Counted from the first letter of the stretch, positions 1-8,593 are shown. The stretch: 64,000 bases of DNA from an uncultured Clostridia bacterium (GCA_947383835.1 CANDEV010000005.1:1-64000), one strand, 5' to 3'. Made by a program: numbers and translations. The notes: generated by a model not told the origin, from the letters alone.

Positions 1-40
<40 letters not shown>

Positions 41-140
41 CATTGTAGCATATTGTCATTTTTATTTCAACTCTTTTCTTTTTTACAATTGTAAACTTTT
101 TCATAAATCAATTGTAGCACAGCCTTGGCAAAAAGGCAAC

Positions 141-154
141 TGTCCAATTGGACA
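141..154. promoter_or_regulatory. Perfect 14-bp palindrome upstream of gatC
   Basis: TGTCCAATTGGACA is a perfect dyad in an otherwise gene-free AT-rich region (41-323). It sits about 110 bp upstream of the gatC -35 box. It could be a repressor or activator site, but no regulator can be assigned. Apart from this palindrome and the gatC promoter I see nothing else in this spacer. Confidence 0.35.
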
Positions 155-250
155 TATCGGCAAATTTTTTAATGACCTTTTCACGAATAGCGTGCCTCTG
201 CACTTTTTAGAGCCTGTTCAGAATCTTATACATTTTTTTTCTAAATTCTG

Positions 251-279
251 TTGCAAAGCTTTGTAAAATGTGGTATAAT
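251..279 (+). promoter_or_regulatory. Promoter of the gatCAB-aspS operon
   Basis: The -35 box TTGCAA (251-256) and -10 box TATAAT (274-279) are separated by 17 bp. Expected transcript start is near 286, leaving a leader of only about 38 nt before gatC, too short for a T-box riboswitch. GAGGAA at 313-318 is the ribosome site. Confidence 0.8.
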
Positions 280-323
280 ATATTCTGTATTATTGAATTT
301 CGTCATAGAAACGAGGAATATTT

Positions 324-602
324 ATGGATCTGGAAATGGTAAAATACCTGTCAAAGCTTGGCAAGCTCAACTTTACCGACGAGGAACTGGAAAAAGCTGC
401 TAAGGATATGACAAGCATTATCGAAATTATGGATACGATCAAGGAGATCGACATCACCTATGAGCCGATAAAGGATAACCACAATGTTTACCTTAACGGT
501 CTTAGGGAGGACGCCGCTATGGATTCATTCCCAACGGAAAAGATATTGCAGAATGCGGTAAACAGCGAAAGCTGCTTTGTTGTGCCTAAGGTTGTGGAAT
601 AA
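324..602 (+). CDS. gatC: Asp/Glu-tRNA amidotransferase subunit C
   Basis: GatC is the small clamp subunit of the GatCAB amidotransferase, which converts misacylated Asp-tRNA(Asn) and/or Glu-tRNA(Gln) to the amide form. The 92-residue product matches the usual family length, with the helical N-terminus (LEMVKYLSKLGKLNFTDEEL) and the conserved C-terminal segment containing GLREDAA. The ATG at 324 follows GAGGAA by 5 nt. It is the first gene of an apparent operon gatC-gatA-gatB-ORF-aspS; gatA starts 23 bp after its stop. Confidence 0.95.
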   Translation: MDLEMVKYLSKLGKLNFTDEELEKAAKDMTSIIEIMDTIKEIDITYEPIKDNHNVYLNGLREDAAMDSFPTEKILQNAVNSESCFVVPKVVE

Positions 603-625
603 TTCGGAAAGGAATGATTAAAATT

Positions 626-2077
626 ATGAACGTTGCCGAGCTTAAAATTCGGGATATGAGAAAAATGCTTGACGGTAAGGAAATTTCCGCCGCAGAGCTT
701 GCTGAGGCATACCTCAAAAGAATAGACGAGACGGACGGAAAGCTTGAAAGCTATATCACCGTTACCGACGAGGAAGCAAAGTCCGCCGCCGAAAAGGCGC
801 AGGCTGTTATTGACAGCGGAAAGGCAGGTCCCCTCACAGGCATACCCCTTGCAATTAAAGACAATATCTGCACAGACGGCGTAAAAACCACCTGCGCTTC
901 AAAAATGCTGGAGGACTTTATTCCCCCCTACAATGCCACGGTCATGGAAAAGCTTAACGCAGACAACATAGTTATGCTTGGCAAGACTTCCATGGACGAG
1001 TTTGCCATGGGCGGTTCGACCCAGACCTCCGCTTTTAAAAAGACTAAAAATCCTTACGATTTAGGCAGAGTTCCGGGAGGAAGCTCGGGAGGCTCGGCTG
1101 CCGCTGTGGGAGCGTCCCTCTGCGCCGCGGCTCTCGGTTCGGACACAGGCGGTTCTATCCGTCAGCCCGCTTCATTCTGTGGCGTAACGGGTCTTAAGCC
1201 TACTTACGGAAGAGTTTCACGTTACGGTCTGGTGGCTTTTGCAAGCTCCCTCGATCAGATAGGACCTATCGCAAAGGACGCTCATGACTGTGCGATCATT
1301 TTGAACGCAATTTCGGGGTACGATTACCACGACGGCACAAGCGCAAAGCTTGACGTGCCCGACTTTACAGCAAAGATCGGTCAGGACATAAAGGGCATGA
1401 AAATTGCCATGCCAAAGGAATTTTACGCCGAGGGAATTGACTCCGAGGTAAGGGAAGCTGTTGAAACGGCCGCAAAATGGTATGAACAGCAGGGTGCGGC
1501 TATCGTTGAGTGCTCAATGCCGTCCCTTAAATACGCAGTCGCAGCGTACTATCTTATCGCTTCGGCAGAGGCTTCCTCAAACCTTTCGAGGTACGACGGT
1601 ATCAAGTACGGTCACCGCTCCGAGGTTGGGGACAGCTACAGCGACCTTGTGTGCAATTCCAGAAGCGAGGGCTTCGGCGACGAGGTAAAGAGAAGAATAC
1701 TTTTGGGTAACTACGCCCTTTCCAGCGGCTATTATGACGCTTACTACGGCAAGGCTATGGCTCTGAAGCAGAAAATCCGTGAGGAATATGACTCTATTTT
1801 CGAGGGCTGCGACGTTATTCTTACGCCTACTGCGCCTACAGTTGCATACGGCGTGAACGAAAATATCTCCGACCCTGCAAAGATGTATCAGGCGGACATC
1901 TGCACGGTAACGGTGAATATCGCTTCTCTCCCCGCAATTTCAACGCCCTGCGGCTACGATAAAAACGGTATGCCCATAGGTATGTCGATTATCGGAAAAC
2001 GCTGGGACGAGGCTACCGTTATACAGGCTGCGGACGCTTACGAAAAGCAGTTTGTTTACAAAGCTGCCAATATATAA
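626..2077 (+). CDS. gatA: Asp/Glu-tRNA amidotransferase subunit A
   Basis: GatA is the glutaminase subunit of GatCAB and belongs to the amidase-signature family. The Gly/Ser-rich signature (GGSSGGSAAAV, then SDTGGSIRQPA) and the catalytic Lys region (IAIKDNI) are visible, and a full-length family member of about 483 residues results. Two in-frame starts exist. The ATG at 614 abuts the AAGGA ribosome site with no spacer, whereas the ATG at 626 has about 12 nt, so 626 is preferred. Ammonia made here is passed to GatB, encoded 14 bp downstream. Confidence 0.95.
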   Translation: MNVAELKIRDMRKMLDGKEISAAELAEAYLKRIDETDGKLESYITVTDEEAKSAAEKAQAVIDSGKAGPLTGIPLAIKDNICTDGVKTTCASKMLEDFIPPYNATVMEKLNADNIVMLGKTSMDEFAMGGSTQTSAFKKTKNPYDLGRVPGGSSGGSAAAVGASLCAAALGSDTGGSIRQPASFCGVTGLKPTYGRVSRYGLVAFASSLDQIGPIAKDAHDCAIILNAISGYDYHDGTSAKLDVPDFTAKIGQDIKGMKIAMPKEFYAEGIDSEVREAVETAAKWYEQQGAAIVECSMPSLKYAVAAYYLIASAEASSNLSRYDGIKYGHRSEVGDSYSDLVCNSRSEGFGDEVKRRILLGNYALSSGYYDAYYGKAMALKQKIREEYDSIFEGCDVILTPTAPTVAYGVNENISDPAKMYQADICTVTVNIASLPAISTPCGYDKNGMPIGMSIIGKRWDEATVIQAADAYEKQFVYKAANI

Positions 2078-2091
2078 GGAGGAGAACGAAA

Positions 2092-3537
2092 ATGTCTGCA
2101 TATATTCCCGTGATCGGTCTTGAAATACACGCAGAGCTTTTGACAAAATCAAAGGTTTTCTGCACCTGCTCCGCTGAATTTGGAGGAGACAAAAACACAC
2201 GCTGCTGTCCCGTATGCTCCGGTATGCCCGGTACGCTGCCTATCATAAATCAGACAGCCGTTGAGTACGCTGTTAAAGCGGGCTTTGCGCTGGGCTGCGA
2301 TATAAATAAATTTTCGGTATTTGACAGAAAAAACTATTTTTACCCCGACCTTCCGAAAGCATACCAGATATCACAGCTTAATCTGCCGCTGTGCATAAAC
2401 GGTCTTGTGCCTATCGAGTACGAGGAGAACGGCGAAAAGAAAACCAAAAATATCCGCATTAACCGTATCCACCTTGAGGAGGACGCGGGCAAGCTTATCC
2501 ACGACGATTTGAACGGCGTTTCCTTGGCGGACTACAACCGCTGCGGAATCCCGCTTATTGAAATAGTTACAGAGCCTGATATCGGTTCTGCGGACGAGGC
2601 TAAGGCTTTCGTTGAAAAAATATCCTTGCTTTTGCAGTACGCGGGAGTATGCGATTGTAAAATGGAGCAGGGCTCGCTCCGCTGCGACGTAAATATTTCC
2701 ATAATGAAGCCCACAGACACTGAGCTTGGCACTCGTGCCGAGATAAAGAACCTTAACTCCGTAAAGGCTATCGGACGCGCTATCGACTTTGAGATCTACC
2801 GTCAGGCAAAGCTTCTTGATATGGGAAAGAGAGTTGTTCAGGAAACAAGACGCTTTGACGATAACCGCGGCGAAACAAAGTCAATGCGTTCCAAGGAGGA
2901 CGCTCACGACTACCGTTATTTCCCTGAGCCTGATATTTTGCAGGTGAACTTTACCGACGAGGACTTGGACGCTATCCGCGCGAAGCTTCCCGAAATGCCG
3001 TACAAGCGTTTGGAAAGATACCTTGCTGACGGTCTAAGCGAAACGGACGCGAAAATTATCGTCAATAAGAAGATACTTTCCGACTTCTTTGACGCTGCCG
3101 TAAAGGCGTACAACAATCCCAAATCGGTGTGCAATTTCCTTATCGGCGAGCTTATGAGACGTATCAACCTCGGCGAGATAGAGCTTGAAGATCTGCCGTT
3201 CACAGCGGAAGAATTTGCAAAGCTTGTTGAAATGGCTGATACCGACAAGGTGTCCAAAAACGACGCCAAGGACGTGTTCCGTACCATGTGCGAAAAGGGC
3301 GGAGACCCCGAAGAGATCGCCAAGTCGGCGGGACTGCTCATTACCAACGATACAGGCAAGGTTCTTGAAGTTATCGAGGAAGTCCTTGCCGCAAACGAAA
3401 AGGCAGTTGCACAGTACACAGGCGGAGACCAAAAGGTATTCGGCTTCCTTATGGGACAGTGTACAAAGGCTCTCAAGGGCGTATGTACTCCAAAGGTAAT
3501 AAAAGAGGAGCTGGAAAAGAAGCTTAAATCTCTTTAA
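2092..3537 (+). CDS. gatB: Asp/Glu-tRNA amidotransferase subunit B
   Basis: GatB phosphorylates the misacylated aminoacyl-tRNA and transfers ammonia to it. The start motif IPVIGLEIHAEL, the zinc-type cysteines around residues 24-43 (CTCS and CCPVC), and the C-terminal helical YqeY-like tail (from about residue 330) are typical. Its 481 residues match the family. The ATG is preceded by AAGGAGGAG. It is tightly linked to gatA and followed 15 bp later by a small membrane ORF. Confidence 0.96.
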   Translation: MSAYIPVIGLEIHAELLTKSKVFCTCSAEFGGDKNTRCCPVCSGMPGTLPIINQTAVEYAVKAGFALGCDINKFSVFDRKNYFYPDLPKAYQISQLNLPLCINGLVPIEYEENGEKKTKNIRINRIHLEEDAGKLIHDDLNGVSLADYNRCGIPLIEIVTEPDIGSADEAKAFVEKISLLLQYAGVCDCKMEQGSLRCDVNISIMKPTDTELGTRAEIKNLNSVKAIGRAIDFEIYRQAKLLDMGKRVVQETRRFDDNRGETKSMRSKEDAHDYRYFPEPDILQVNFTDEDLDAIRAKLPEMPYKRLERYLADGLSETDAKIIVNKKILSDFFDAAVKAYNNPKSVCNFLIGELMRRINLGEIELEDLPFTAEEFAKLVEMADTDKVSKNDAKDVFRTMCEKGGDPEEIAKSAGLLITNDTGKVLEVIEEVLAANEKAVAQYTGGDQKVFGFLMGQCTKALKGVCTPKVIKEELEKKLKSL

Positions 3538-3552
3538 TGAAAGGAGACCGCT

Positions 3553-3744
3553 ATGAATAAAAAGGAAAACGTACTCTATTCCCTTAATATAATCCTGCTT
3601 ACCGCAAGCATTATTTTCACGGGACTGAATATTTTCGGCAGCAAAAAGAGCGACAAGGAAAAGAAAAATAACCTTATCGCGGCACTGTTCTGCCTGTCTC
3701 TCTCAAATATGCTGAACGCTTTTCGTTCGGGTGAAAAAGAATAG
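3553..3744 (+). CDS. Small two-helix membrane protein, unknown
   Basis: A 63-residue ORF with a good ribosome site (AAAGGAG, 8 nt before ATG) sits between gatB and aspS in the same orientation with short spacers. Two hydrophobic stretches (about residues 9-29 and 42-56) flank a Lys/Asp-rich linker, suggesting a hairpin membrane protein with charged ends. I do not recognise the family. Its position inside a tRNA-amidation operon may be incidental. Confidence 0.6.
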   Translation: MNKKENVLYSLNIILLTASIIFTGLNIFGSKKSDKEKKNNLIAALFCLSLSNMLNAFRSGEKE

Positions 3745-3774
3745 AAAAATTTAAACTGAAAGGTTGTCTTGAAA

Positions 3775-5091
3775 ATGATAAAAATAGGCGGAACCGATCT
3801 GCTTGAAGAATTCGACCTTGACAAGGCTTTGTCAAAGGTCGGCGAGACCATAGAGCTTCGCGCCTGCGTGCATAGCGTGAAGCAGATGAGCGGCTTTGCA
3901 TTTGTTTCTCTGCGCACTGCTCGGTACGTTATCCAGTCCGTGTACAGCGAGGCGGACTGCTCTGACTCAATTGAGGATATACGCGAGGGCTGCTTCGTAA
4001 ATGTGACCGCCGTTGTGAAAAAAGAGGAACGGGCGCGCAACGGTATTGAGCTTACTCTGAAAACTATAAAGCTTATGTCCAAGCCTACGGAGGACTATCC
4101 TCTCCACGTTTCAAAACGCCGTCTCGGCTGCTCCTTGGACGTAAATCTCGACAACAGAAGCGTTGCTCTCCGTAATCCCTTTGAGAGAGCCACATTTAAG
4201 TTTCAGGAGGGCGTTGCGGAGGCTTTCCGTAGGTTCATGCTGGACAACAAATTTACCGAAATTCACACTCCCAAAATCGTTGCACAGGGTGCAGAGGGCG
4301 GCGCGAATATTTTCCATTTGGACTATTTCCAGAAAAACGCTTTCCTCAACCAGTCGCCACAGTTTTATAAGCAGACCGCCGTTGCGTTCTTTGACAGAGT
4401 TTTCGAGATAGCTCCCGTGTACCGCGCAGAGCGTCACGCTACCTCACGTCACTTGAACGAGTATATCGGTCTGGACTTTGAAATGGGCTATATCAACGAT
4501 ATGTATGACGTTATGAACATGGAGACAGCCATGCTTCGCTATATGATGCAGTACCTTAAAGAAAATTATCAGCACGAGATAACTATTCTCGGCGCGGATA
4601 TTCCCGAAATAGGCGAGATACCCTCTATCAAGTTTGAGGACGCTATTTCCCTTATCAAGGGTTCAAAGGCGAAAAACAAGTTTGACCTCGAACCGGAGGA
4701 CGAGGTTTTCCTCTGCAATTACGCAAAGGAAAATTACGGCACGGAATTTATTTTCGTGACCCACTTCCCGTCATCTAAACCGCCGTTCTACGCAATGAAC
4801 GATAAGGATGACCCACGTACAGCCTGCAAGTTCGACCTGCTTTTCAGGGGACTTGAAATCACAACAGGCGGACAGCGTATCCACGACTACAACGAACAGC
4901 TTGAAAAGATGAAGGCACAGGGTCTTGATCCGGAGGACTTCAAGTCCTACCTTGAAGTACACAAGTACGGTCTGCCCCCACACGGCGGACTTGGAATAGG
5001 TCTTGAACGTCTTGTTATGAAGCTTCTTAATCAGCAGAATATTCGTCAGGCTTCGATGTTCCCGAGAGATTTGAATAGGCTTATACCATAA
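3775..5091 (+). CDS. aspS: Aspartyl-tRNA synthetase, archaeal/non-discriminating type
   Basis: This class IIb synthetase charges tRNA(Asp) and, in the non-discriminating archaeal-type form, also tRNA(Asn), giving Asp-tRNA(Asn) for GatCAB to amidate. At about 438 residues it lacks the large bacterial GAD insertion (bacterial AspRS is near 590). An N-terminal OB-fold is followed by class II motif 2 (RAERHATSRHLNEY) and motif 3 (GLGIGLERLVM). Its place directly after gatCAB supports the coupled role. The start is uncertain: ATG 3775 (11 nt after AAAGG) or TTG 3769. It is closed by a strong terminator at 5101. Confidence 0.92.
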   Translation: MIKIGGTDLLEEFDLDKALSKVGETIELRACVHSVKQMSGFAFVSLRTARYVIQSVYSEADCSDSIEDIREGCFVNVTAVVKKEERARNGIELTLKTIKLMSKPTEDYPLHVSKRRLGCSLDVNLDNRSVALRNPFERATFKFQEGVAEAFRRFMLDNKFTEIHTPKIVAQGAEGGANIFHLDYFQKNAFLNQSPQFYKQTAVAFFDRVFEIAPVYRAERHATSRHLNEYIGLDFEMGYINDMYDVMNMETAMLRYMMQYLKENYQHEITILGADIPEIGEIPSIKFEDAISLIKGSKAKNKFDLEPEDEVFLCNYAKENYGTEFIFVTHFPSSKPPFYAMNDKDDPRTACKFDLLFRGLEITTGGQRIHDYNEQLEKMKAQGLDPEDFKSYLEVHKYGLPPHGGLGIGLERLVMKLLNQQNIRQASMFPRDLNRLIP

Positions 5092-5100
5092 ATATTTTCT

Positions 5101-5132
5101 CCCTTGGATTTTATTCCAAGGGATTTTTTTTA
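5101..5132 (+). terminator. Rho-independent terminator after aspS
   Basis: CCCTTGGA (5101-5108) pairs with TCCAAGGG (5115-5122) over a 6-nt loop and is followed by a long T tract. It ends the gatCAB-aspS transcript. Confidence 0.9.
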
Positions 5133-5139
5133 TAAAAAT

Positions 5140-5190
5140 AGTTGACAAAGTCAACTTGATGTGTTATAATGATAGTGGACAAAATCAACT
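5140..5190 (+). promoter_or_regulatory. marR promoter with two palindromic operators
   Basis: TTGACA (5142-5147) and TATAAT (5165-5170) are spaced by 17 bp. AGTTGACAAAGTCAACT (5140-5156) covers the -35 box, and a near copy, AGTGGACAAAATCAACT (5174-5190), lies just past the -10 box. Both have inverted GTTGAC arms around AAA, start to start 34 bp. The layout suggests autorepression by the MarR protein encoded next. Confidence 0.8.
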
Positions 5191-5205
5191 GTTTGGAGGG
5201 GTAAA

Positions 5206-5646
5206 ATGAACAGAGCCGAAACCGTTGAAAAAATACGGGAATTTAACAGATTTTATATGCCGATAATGGACTTGCTGGATTCCTGCTACCTTGATTCCGA
5301 ATATTCGGTAACGGAGGTGCGTGTCCTTTACGAAATCTGCGGCAATAAAAACTGTACCGCAAATTTAATTGTTGGGAAGCTTCATATTGACAAAAGCTAT
5401 CTTAGCCGTATACTGAAAAAATTTGAAATGGACGGCGTTCTTGCCAAAAAAGCTTCGGCTGAGGACACAAGGTCGATAGAACTTTCGCTGACCGAAAAGG
5501 GTATAAGCCGTACGGAAGAGCTTGTGAAACGTGCAAATATCGAAATTTTAAAGCTTTTGGAAAAGCTTTCCGATACAGAGTGCAGAAAAATCGAGGCTGC
5601 AATCGATACGATTACAAAAATTATTTTAAAAGGAAAGGATTGGTAA
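5206..5646 (+). CDS. MarR-family transcriptional regulator
   Basis: A 146-residue winged-helix repressor. The HTH (about residues 55-75, LHIDKSYLSRILKKFE) and the wing (about residues 80-100, EDTRSIELSLTEKG) match MarR proteins, with N- and C-terminal dimerisation helices. GGAGGGG precedes the ATG by 5 nt. It is co-transcribed with the GNAT gene that begins 1 nt after its stop. MarR-GNAT fusions are a known architecture, so this pair probably forms one functional unit. The ligand is unknown. Confidence 0.85.
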   Translation: MNRAETVEKIREFNRFYMPIMDLLDSCYLDSEYSVTEVRVLYEICGNKNCTANLIVGKLHIDKSYLSRILKKFEMDGVLAKKASAEDTRSIELSLTEKGISRTEELVKRANIEILKLLEKLSDTECRKIEAAIDTITKIILKGKDW

Positions 5647-5647
5647 T

Positions 5648-6103
5648 ATGGAAATTATTCAGTACGCTCCTAAATATAAGCAGGATTTTATCGACCTTAA
5701 CACAGCTTGGATAACCGAGATTTTCGGCGTGGTTGAGGAGCATGACAAGGAGACCTTTAACAATATTGAGCAGGAGATAGAAAATGGCGCAATGATATTT
5801 TTTGCTGTAGAGGGCGAAAACGTCCTTGCCTGCTGCATGGTTGCCCCTATGGAGGGAGGTACTTGGGAGATATGCAAGCTTGCGTCAAATTCCAAATTTA
5901 ACCACAAGGGCTGCGGCAGCGCGGTTTTCGGCGCGTCCGTTCAGTGGGCGATAGACAATGGCGCAAAAAGGCTGTTTATTCTTTCCAGCACAAAATTAAA
6001 GCCTGCGCTTCATATTTACGAAAAATTTGGTTTTAATGAGGTGAAGCTTGAGGATTACGGTTATGCAAGAGGAGATATTGCTCTTGAAAGAATTGTAGAG
6101 TAA
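5648..6103 (+). CDS. GNAT-family N-acetyltransferase
   Basis: A 151-residue acetyl-CoA-dependent acetyltransferase. The central strand and acetyl-CoA loop region (about residues 70-95, containing HKGCGSAVF) and the C-terminal YEKFGF motif (residues 129-134) are typical. It begins immediately after marR, which implies translational coupling. The substrate is not deducible. Related MarR/GNAT proteins are often annotated as small-molecule or amino-group acetyltransferases. Confidence 0.8.
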   Translation: MEIIQYAPKYKQDFIDLNTAWITEIFGVVEEHDKETFNNIEQEIENGAMIFFAVEGENVLACCMVAPMEGGTWEICKLASNSKFNHKGCGSAVFGASVQWAIDNGAKRLFILSSTKLKPALHIYEKFGFNEVKLEDYGYARGDIALERIVE

Positions 6104-6199
6104 ATTATGCAAAATACAATAATATTGTGCCGAAATATATCGAAGAATAGTTAAAAATGCAGGAAAATAAAAAAATCTTGCAAAATTTCAAAAAGGGTA

Positions 6200-6228
6200 T
6201 TGACAAAATGAAATAAACGTTGTATAAT
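6200..6228 (+). promoter_or_regulatory. Promoter of glutamine synthetase gene
   Basis: TTGACA (6200-6205) and TATAAT (6223-6228) have a 17-bp spacer. The start near 6235 gives a leader of about 93 nt that carries an attenuator-like structure. Confidence 0.85.
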
Positions 6229-6250
6229 ATAAACATATTAAAAATGTTAT

Positions 6251-6313
6251 GAAGCAATGGCGCTTCGGCTGCGGGATAACTGTCTGCGGTCGGGGCGTAT
6301 TTTGTTTTGATTT
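6251..6313 (+). promoter_or_regulatory. Candidate attenuator in the glnN leader
   Basis: A 14-bp stem (with G-U pairs) can form between 6261-6274 and 6284-6297 and is followed by TATTTTGTTTTGATTT, resembling an intrinsic terminator. An alternative hairpin, GAAGC (6251-6255) and GCTTC (6262-6266), has the 6-nt loop AATGGC and uses the same bases as the 5' arm of the terminator, so the two exclude each other. The loop has A at position 1 and G at position 4, as in ANTAR-bound antiterminators, but a second such hairpin is not obvious. Confidence 0.45.
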
Positions 6314-6327
6314 GGGAGGAATTTTTT

Positions 6328-8433
6328 ATGGCGGAAACAACACAGAACGTTAAAAACGTGCAGGAATATTTTGGCTGCAACGTCTTTAATAAGGAAACAA
6401 TGAAAGAAAGATTACCAAAAAATGTATACAAGGGTCTCCTGAAAACTCAGAATTTGGGTATTGCTCTTGACCCCGACGTTGCGGAGGTTATCGCAAACGC
6501 AATGAAGGAATGGGCTGTTGAAAAGGGAGCGACCCACTATACCCACTGGTTTCACCCCATGACAGGCGTTACCGCCGAGAAGCACGACTCCTTTATCTCG
6601 CCCACAAGCGACGGCAAGGTGATTATGGAGTTTTCAGGAAAAGAGCTTATTAAGGGCGAGCCTGACGCGTCCTCATTCCCTTCGGGCGGACTTAGAGCAA
6701 CCTTTGAGGCAAGAGGCTACACTGCTTGGGACCCCACCTCTCCCGCATTTGTCAAGGACGGCTCTCTGTACATACCTACAGCTTTCTGTTCCTACACGGG
6801 CGAAATTCTCGATAAAAAGACTCCGCTGCTCCGCTCTATGGACGTTATTTCCGAGCAGGCTATACGTGTTCTCCGTCTTTTCGGCAACACCACCGCTACA
6901 AGAGTTACCACAACGGTAGGTCCCGAGCAGGAGTACTTCCTTGTTGACAAGAAAATTTACGATCAGAGGCGCGATCTTATCCTTACGGGCAGAACTCTTT
7001 TCGGTGCAAAAGCTCCAAAGGGTCAGGAGCTTGAAGACCATTATTTCGGAAACATCAAGGACAGAGTGTCCTCATATATGAAAGACCTTGACGAGGAACT
7101 TTGGAAACTGGGCATACTTGCCAAAACGAAGCATAACGAGGTTGCTCCCGCACAGCATGAGCTTGCGCCGATTTTCACAACCTCAAACGTTGCCGCAGAC
7201 CAGAACGCCCTCACAATGGAGATAATGAAAAAAATCGCTCTGAAGCACGACCTTGTATGCCTGCTCCACGAAAAGCCTTTCGCAGGCGTAAACGGTTCGG
7301 GTAAGCACAATAACTGGTCTATCTCCACAAACGACGGTCAGAACCTCCTCGATCCGGGCGATGACCCTAAGGATAATATCCAGTTCCTGACATTTCTGCT
7401 TGCAGTAGTCAAGGCAGTAAATAATTACGCGGATTTGCTCCGTCTTTCGGCAGCTTCTGCGGGCAACGACCACAGACTTGGCGCAAACGAAGCGCCTCCC
7501 GCAATCGTTTCTATCTTTTTGGGTGACGAGCTTCAGACCATTTTGGACGCTCTTGAAACAGGTAAGATGATAGCAACAAATCAGGATAAGGAATTTGTTA
7601 TCGGTGTTGAGGCTCTGCCAAACTTCCCCAAGGACACCACCGACCGTAACAGAACATCCCCATTTGCTTTCACGGGCAACAAGTTTGAATTCCGTGCGCT
7701 GGGTTCTGCGGACTCTATCGCTTGCACAAACATGATATTGAACACTATAGTTGCTCATGTTCTTAAAGAATTTGCCGATAAGCTGGAGGGTTCAAATGAC
7801 TTTACCGCCGACCTTAACAAGCTCCTTATAGATACATTTAAGGAGAATAAGAGGGTAATTTTCAACGGCAACGGCTACGATGAGTCCTGGGTCAAGGAAG
7901 CTGAAAAGAGGGGACTTCCCAATCTTGTATCAACAGTTGACGCAGTACCCCATTATACCGACGACAAAAACGTTGCTATATTTGAGGAATTTAAAGTCCT
8001 TACAAGAACGGAAATTCAGTCCAGAAAAGAAATTCTTTTGGATAATTACTCAAAGATAATCAATATCGAGGCTCTTACCATGGTGGATATGGCAAGAAAG
8101 CAGATCCTCCCCGCAGGAATCGAATTTGCGAAAAAGCTTGCCGATTCTATAGCTGTTAAGAAGTCTGTCGGCATAAGCTTTGACGCTGAAAAGGCTCTTG
8201 CTGACAAAGCCTCCTGCCTTACAAACAGCATTCTCGAAGCAACCGACGCTCTTGACAACAAGCTTATTGACGTTAAGAACTGCGGTGACGGCGAAGCGAC
8301 AGCAAGATTTTACCGTGATGAAGTATTTGCTGCAATGCAGTCTCTCAGAGCAGTGGTAGACGAATTGGAGACCATCGCTCCCGAAAATATCTGGCCGTTC
8401 CCCACATATACAGAGCTGCTGTTCGGCGTTTGA
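6328..8433 (+). CDS. glnN: Glutamine synthetase, type III
   Basis: It makes glutamine from glutamate, ammonia and ATP. The product is about 701 residues, the size of GSIII, not GSI (about 450). Recognisable regions include YTHWFHPMTG (the GSIII N-terminal domain), GPEQEYFLVD (metal-binding Glu), and NGSGKHNNWSI, with further conserved catalytic segments through about residue 470 and a helical C-terminal extension. The ATG at 6328 is 7 nt after GGGAGGA. The leader suggests control by conditional termination, plausibly in response to nitrogen. Confidence 0.95.
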   Translation: MAETTQNVKNVQEYFGCNVFNKETMKERLPKNVYKGLLKTQNLGIALDPDVAEVIANAMKEWAVEKGATHYTHWFHPMTGVTAEKHDSFISPTSDGKVIMEFSGKELIKGEPDASSFPSGGLRATFEARGYTAWDPTSPAFVKDGSLYIPTAFCSYTGEILDKKTPLLRSMDVISEQAIRVLRLFGNTTATRVTTTVGPEQEYFLVDKKIYDQRRDLILTGRTLFGAKAPKGQELEDHYFGNIKDRVSSYMKDLDEELWKLGILAKTKHNEVAPAQHELAPIFTTSNVAADQNALTMEIMKKIALKHDLVCLLHEKPFAGVNGSGKHNNWSISTNDGQNLLDPGDDPKDNIQFLTFLLAVVKAVNNYADLLRLSAASAGNDHRLGANEAPPAIVSIFLGDELQTILDALETGKMIATNQDKEFVIGVEALPNFPKDTTDRNRTSPFAFTGNKFEFRALGSADSIACTNMILNTIVAHVLKEFADKLEGSNDFTADLNKLLIDTFKENKRVIFNGNGYDESWVKEAEKRGLPNLVSTVDAVPHYTDDKNVAIFEEFKVLTRTEIQSRKEILLDNYSKIINIEALTMVDMARKQILPAGIEFAKKLADSIAVKKSVGISFDAEKALADKASCLTNSILEATDALDNKLIDVKNCGDGEATARFYRDEVFAAMQSLRAVVDELETIAPENIWPFPTYTELLFGV

Positions 8434-8506
8434 TTTGAAATTTCTTTTATCCGTATTCACTCACTATAAAGGCGGAGTTACCCCCAATATCCGCCAATAT
8501 CTCCCT

Positions 8507-8548
8507 AAGACCGTCCGAGAAGGCTTGTCCTTTTCGGACGGTCTTTAT
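8507..8548 (+). terminator. Hairpin terminator after glnN
   Basis: AAGACCGTCCGA (8507-8518) is perfectly complementary to TCGGACGGTCTT (8534-8545), a 12-bp stem with a 15-nt loop ending in TCTTTA. The short T run makes it a moderate intrinsic terminator, or a bidirectional structural end. Confidence 0.7.
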
Positions 8549-8593
8549 GCGGAGCGAATTTTATTATAAAAATCGTCTCCGCAAGTACTATTT

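Noticed and set aside
280..323. T-box riboswitch before gatC
   Set aside because: Comparable operons are reported to use one, but the leader is only about 38 nt and no T-box-like consensus is present further upstream.
6116..6128. ACAATAATATTGT palindrome after the GNAT gene
   Set aside because: AT-only 13-bp dyad in AT-rich spacer, easily due to chance, and not placed at a promoter.
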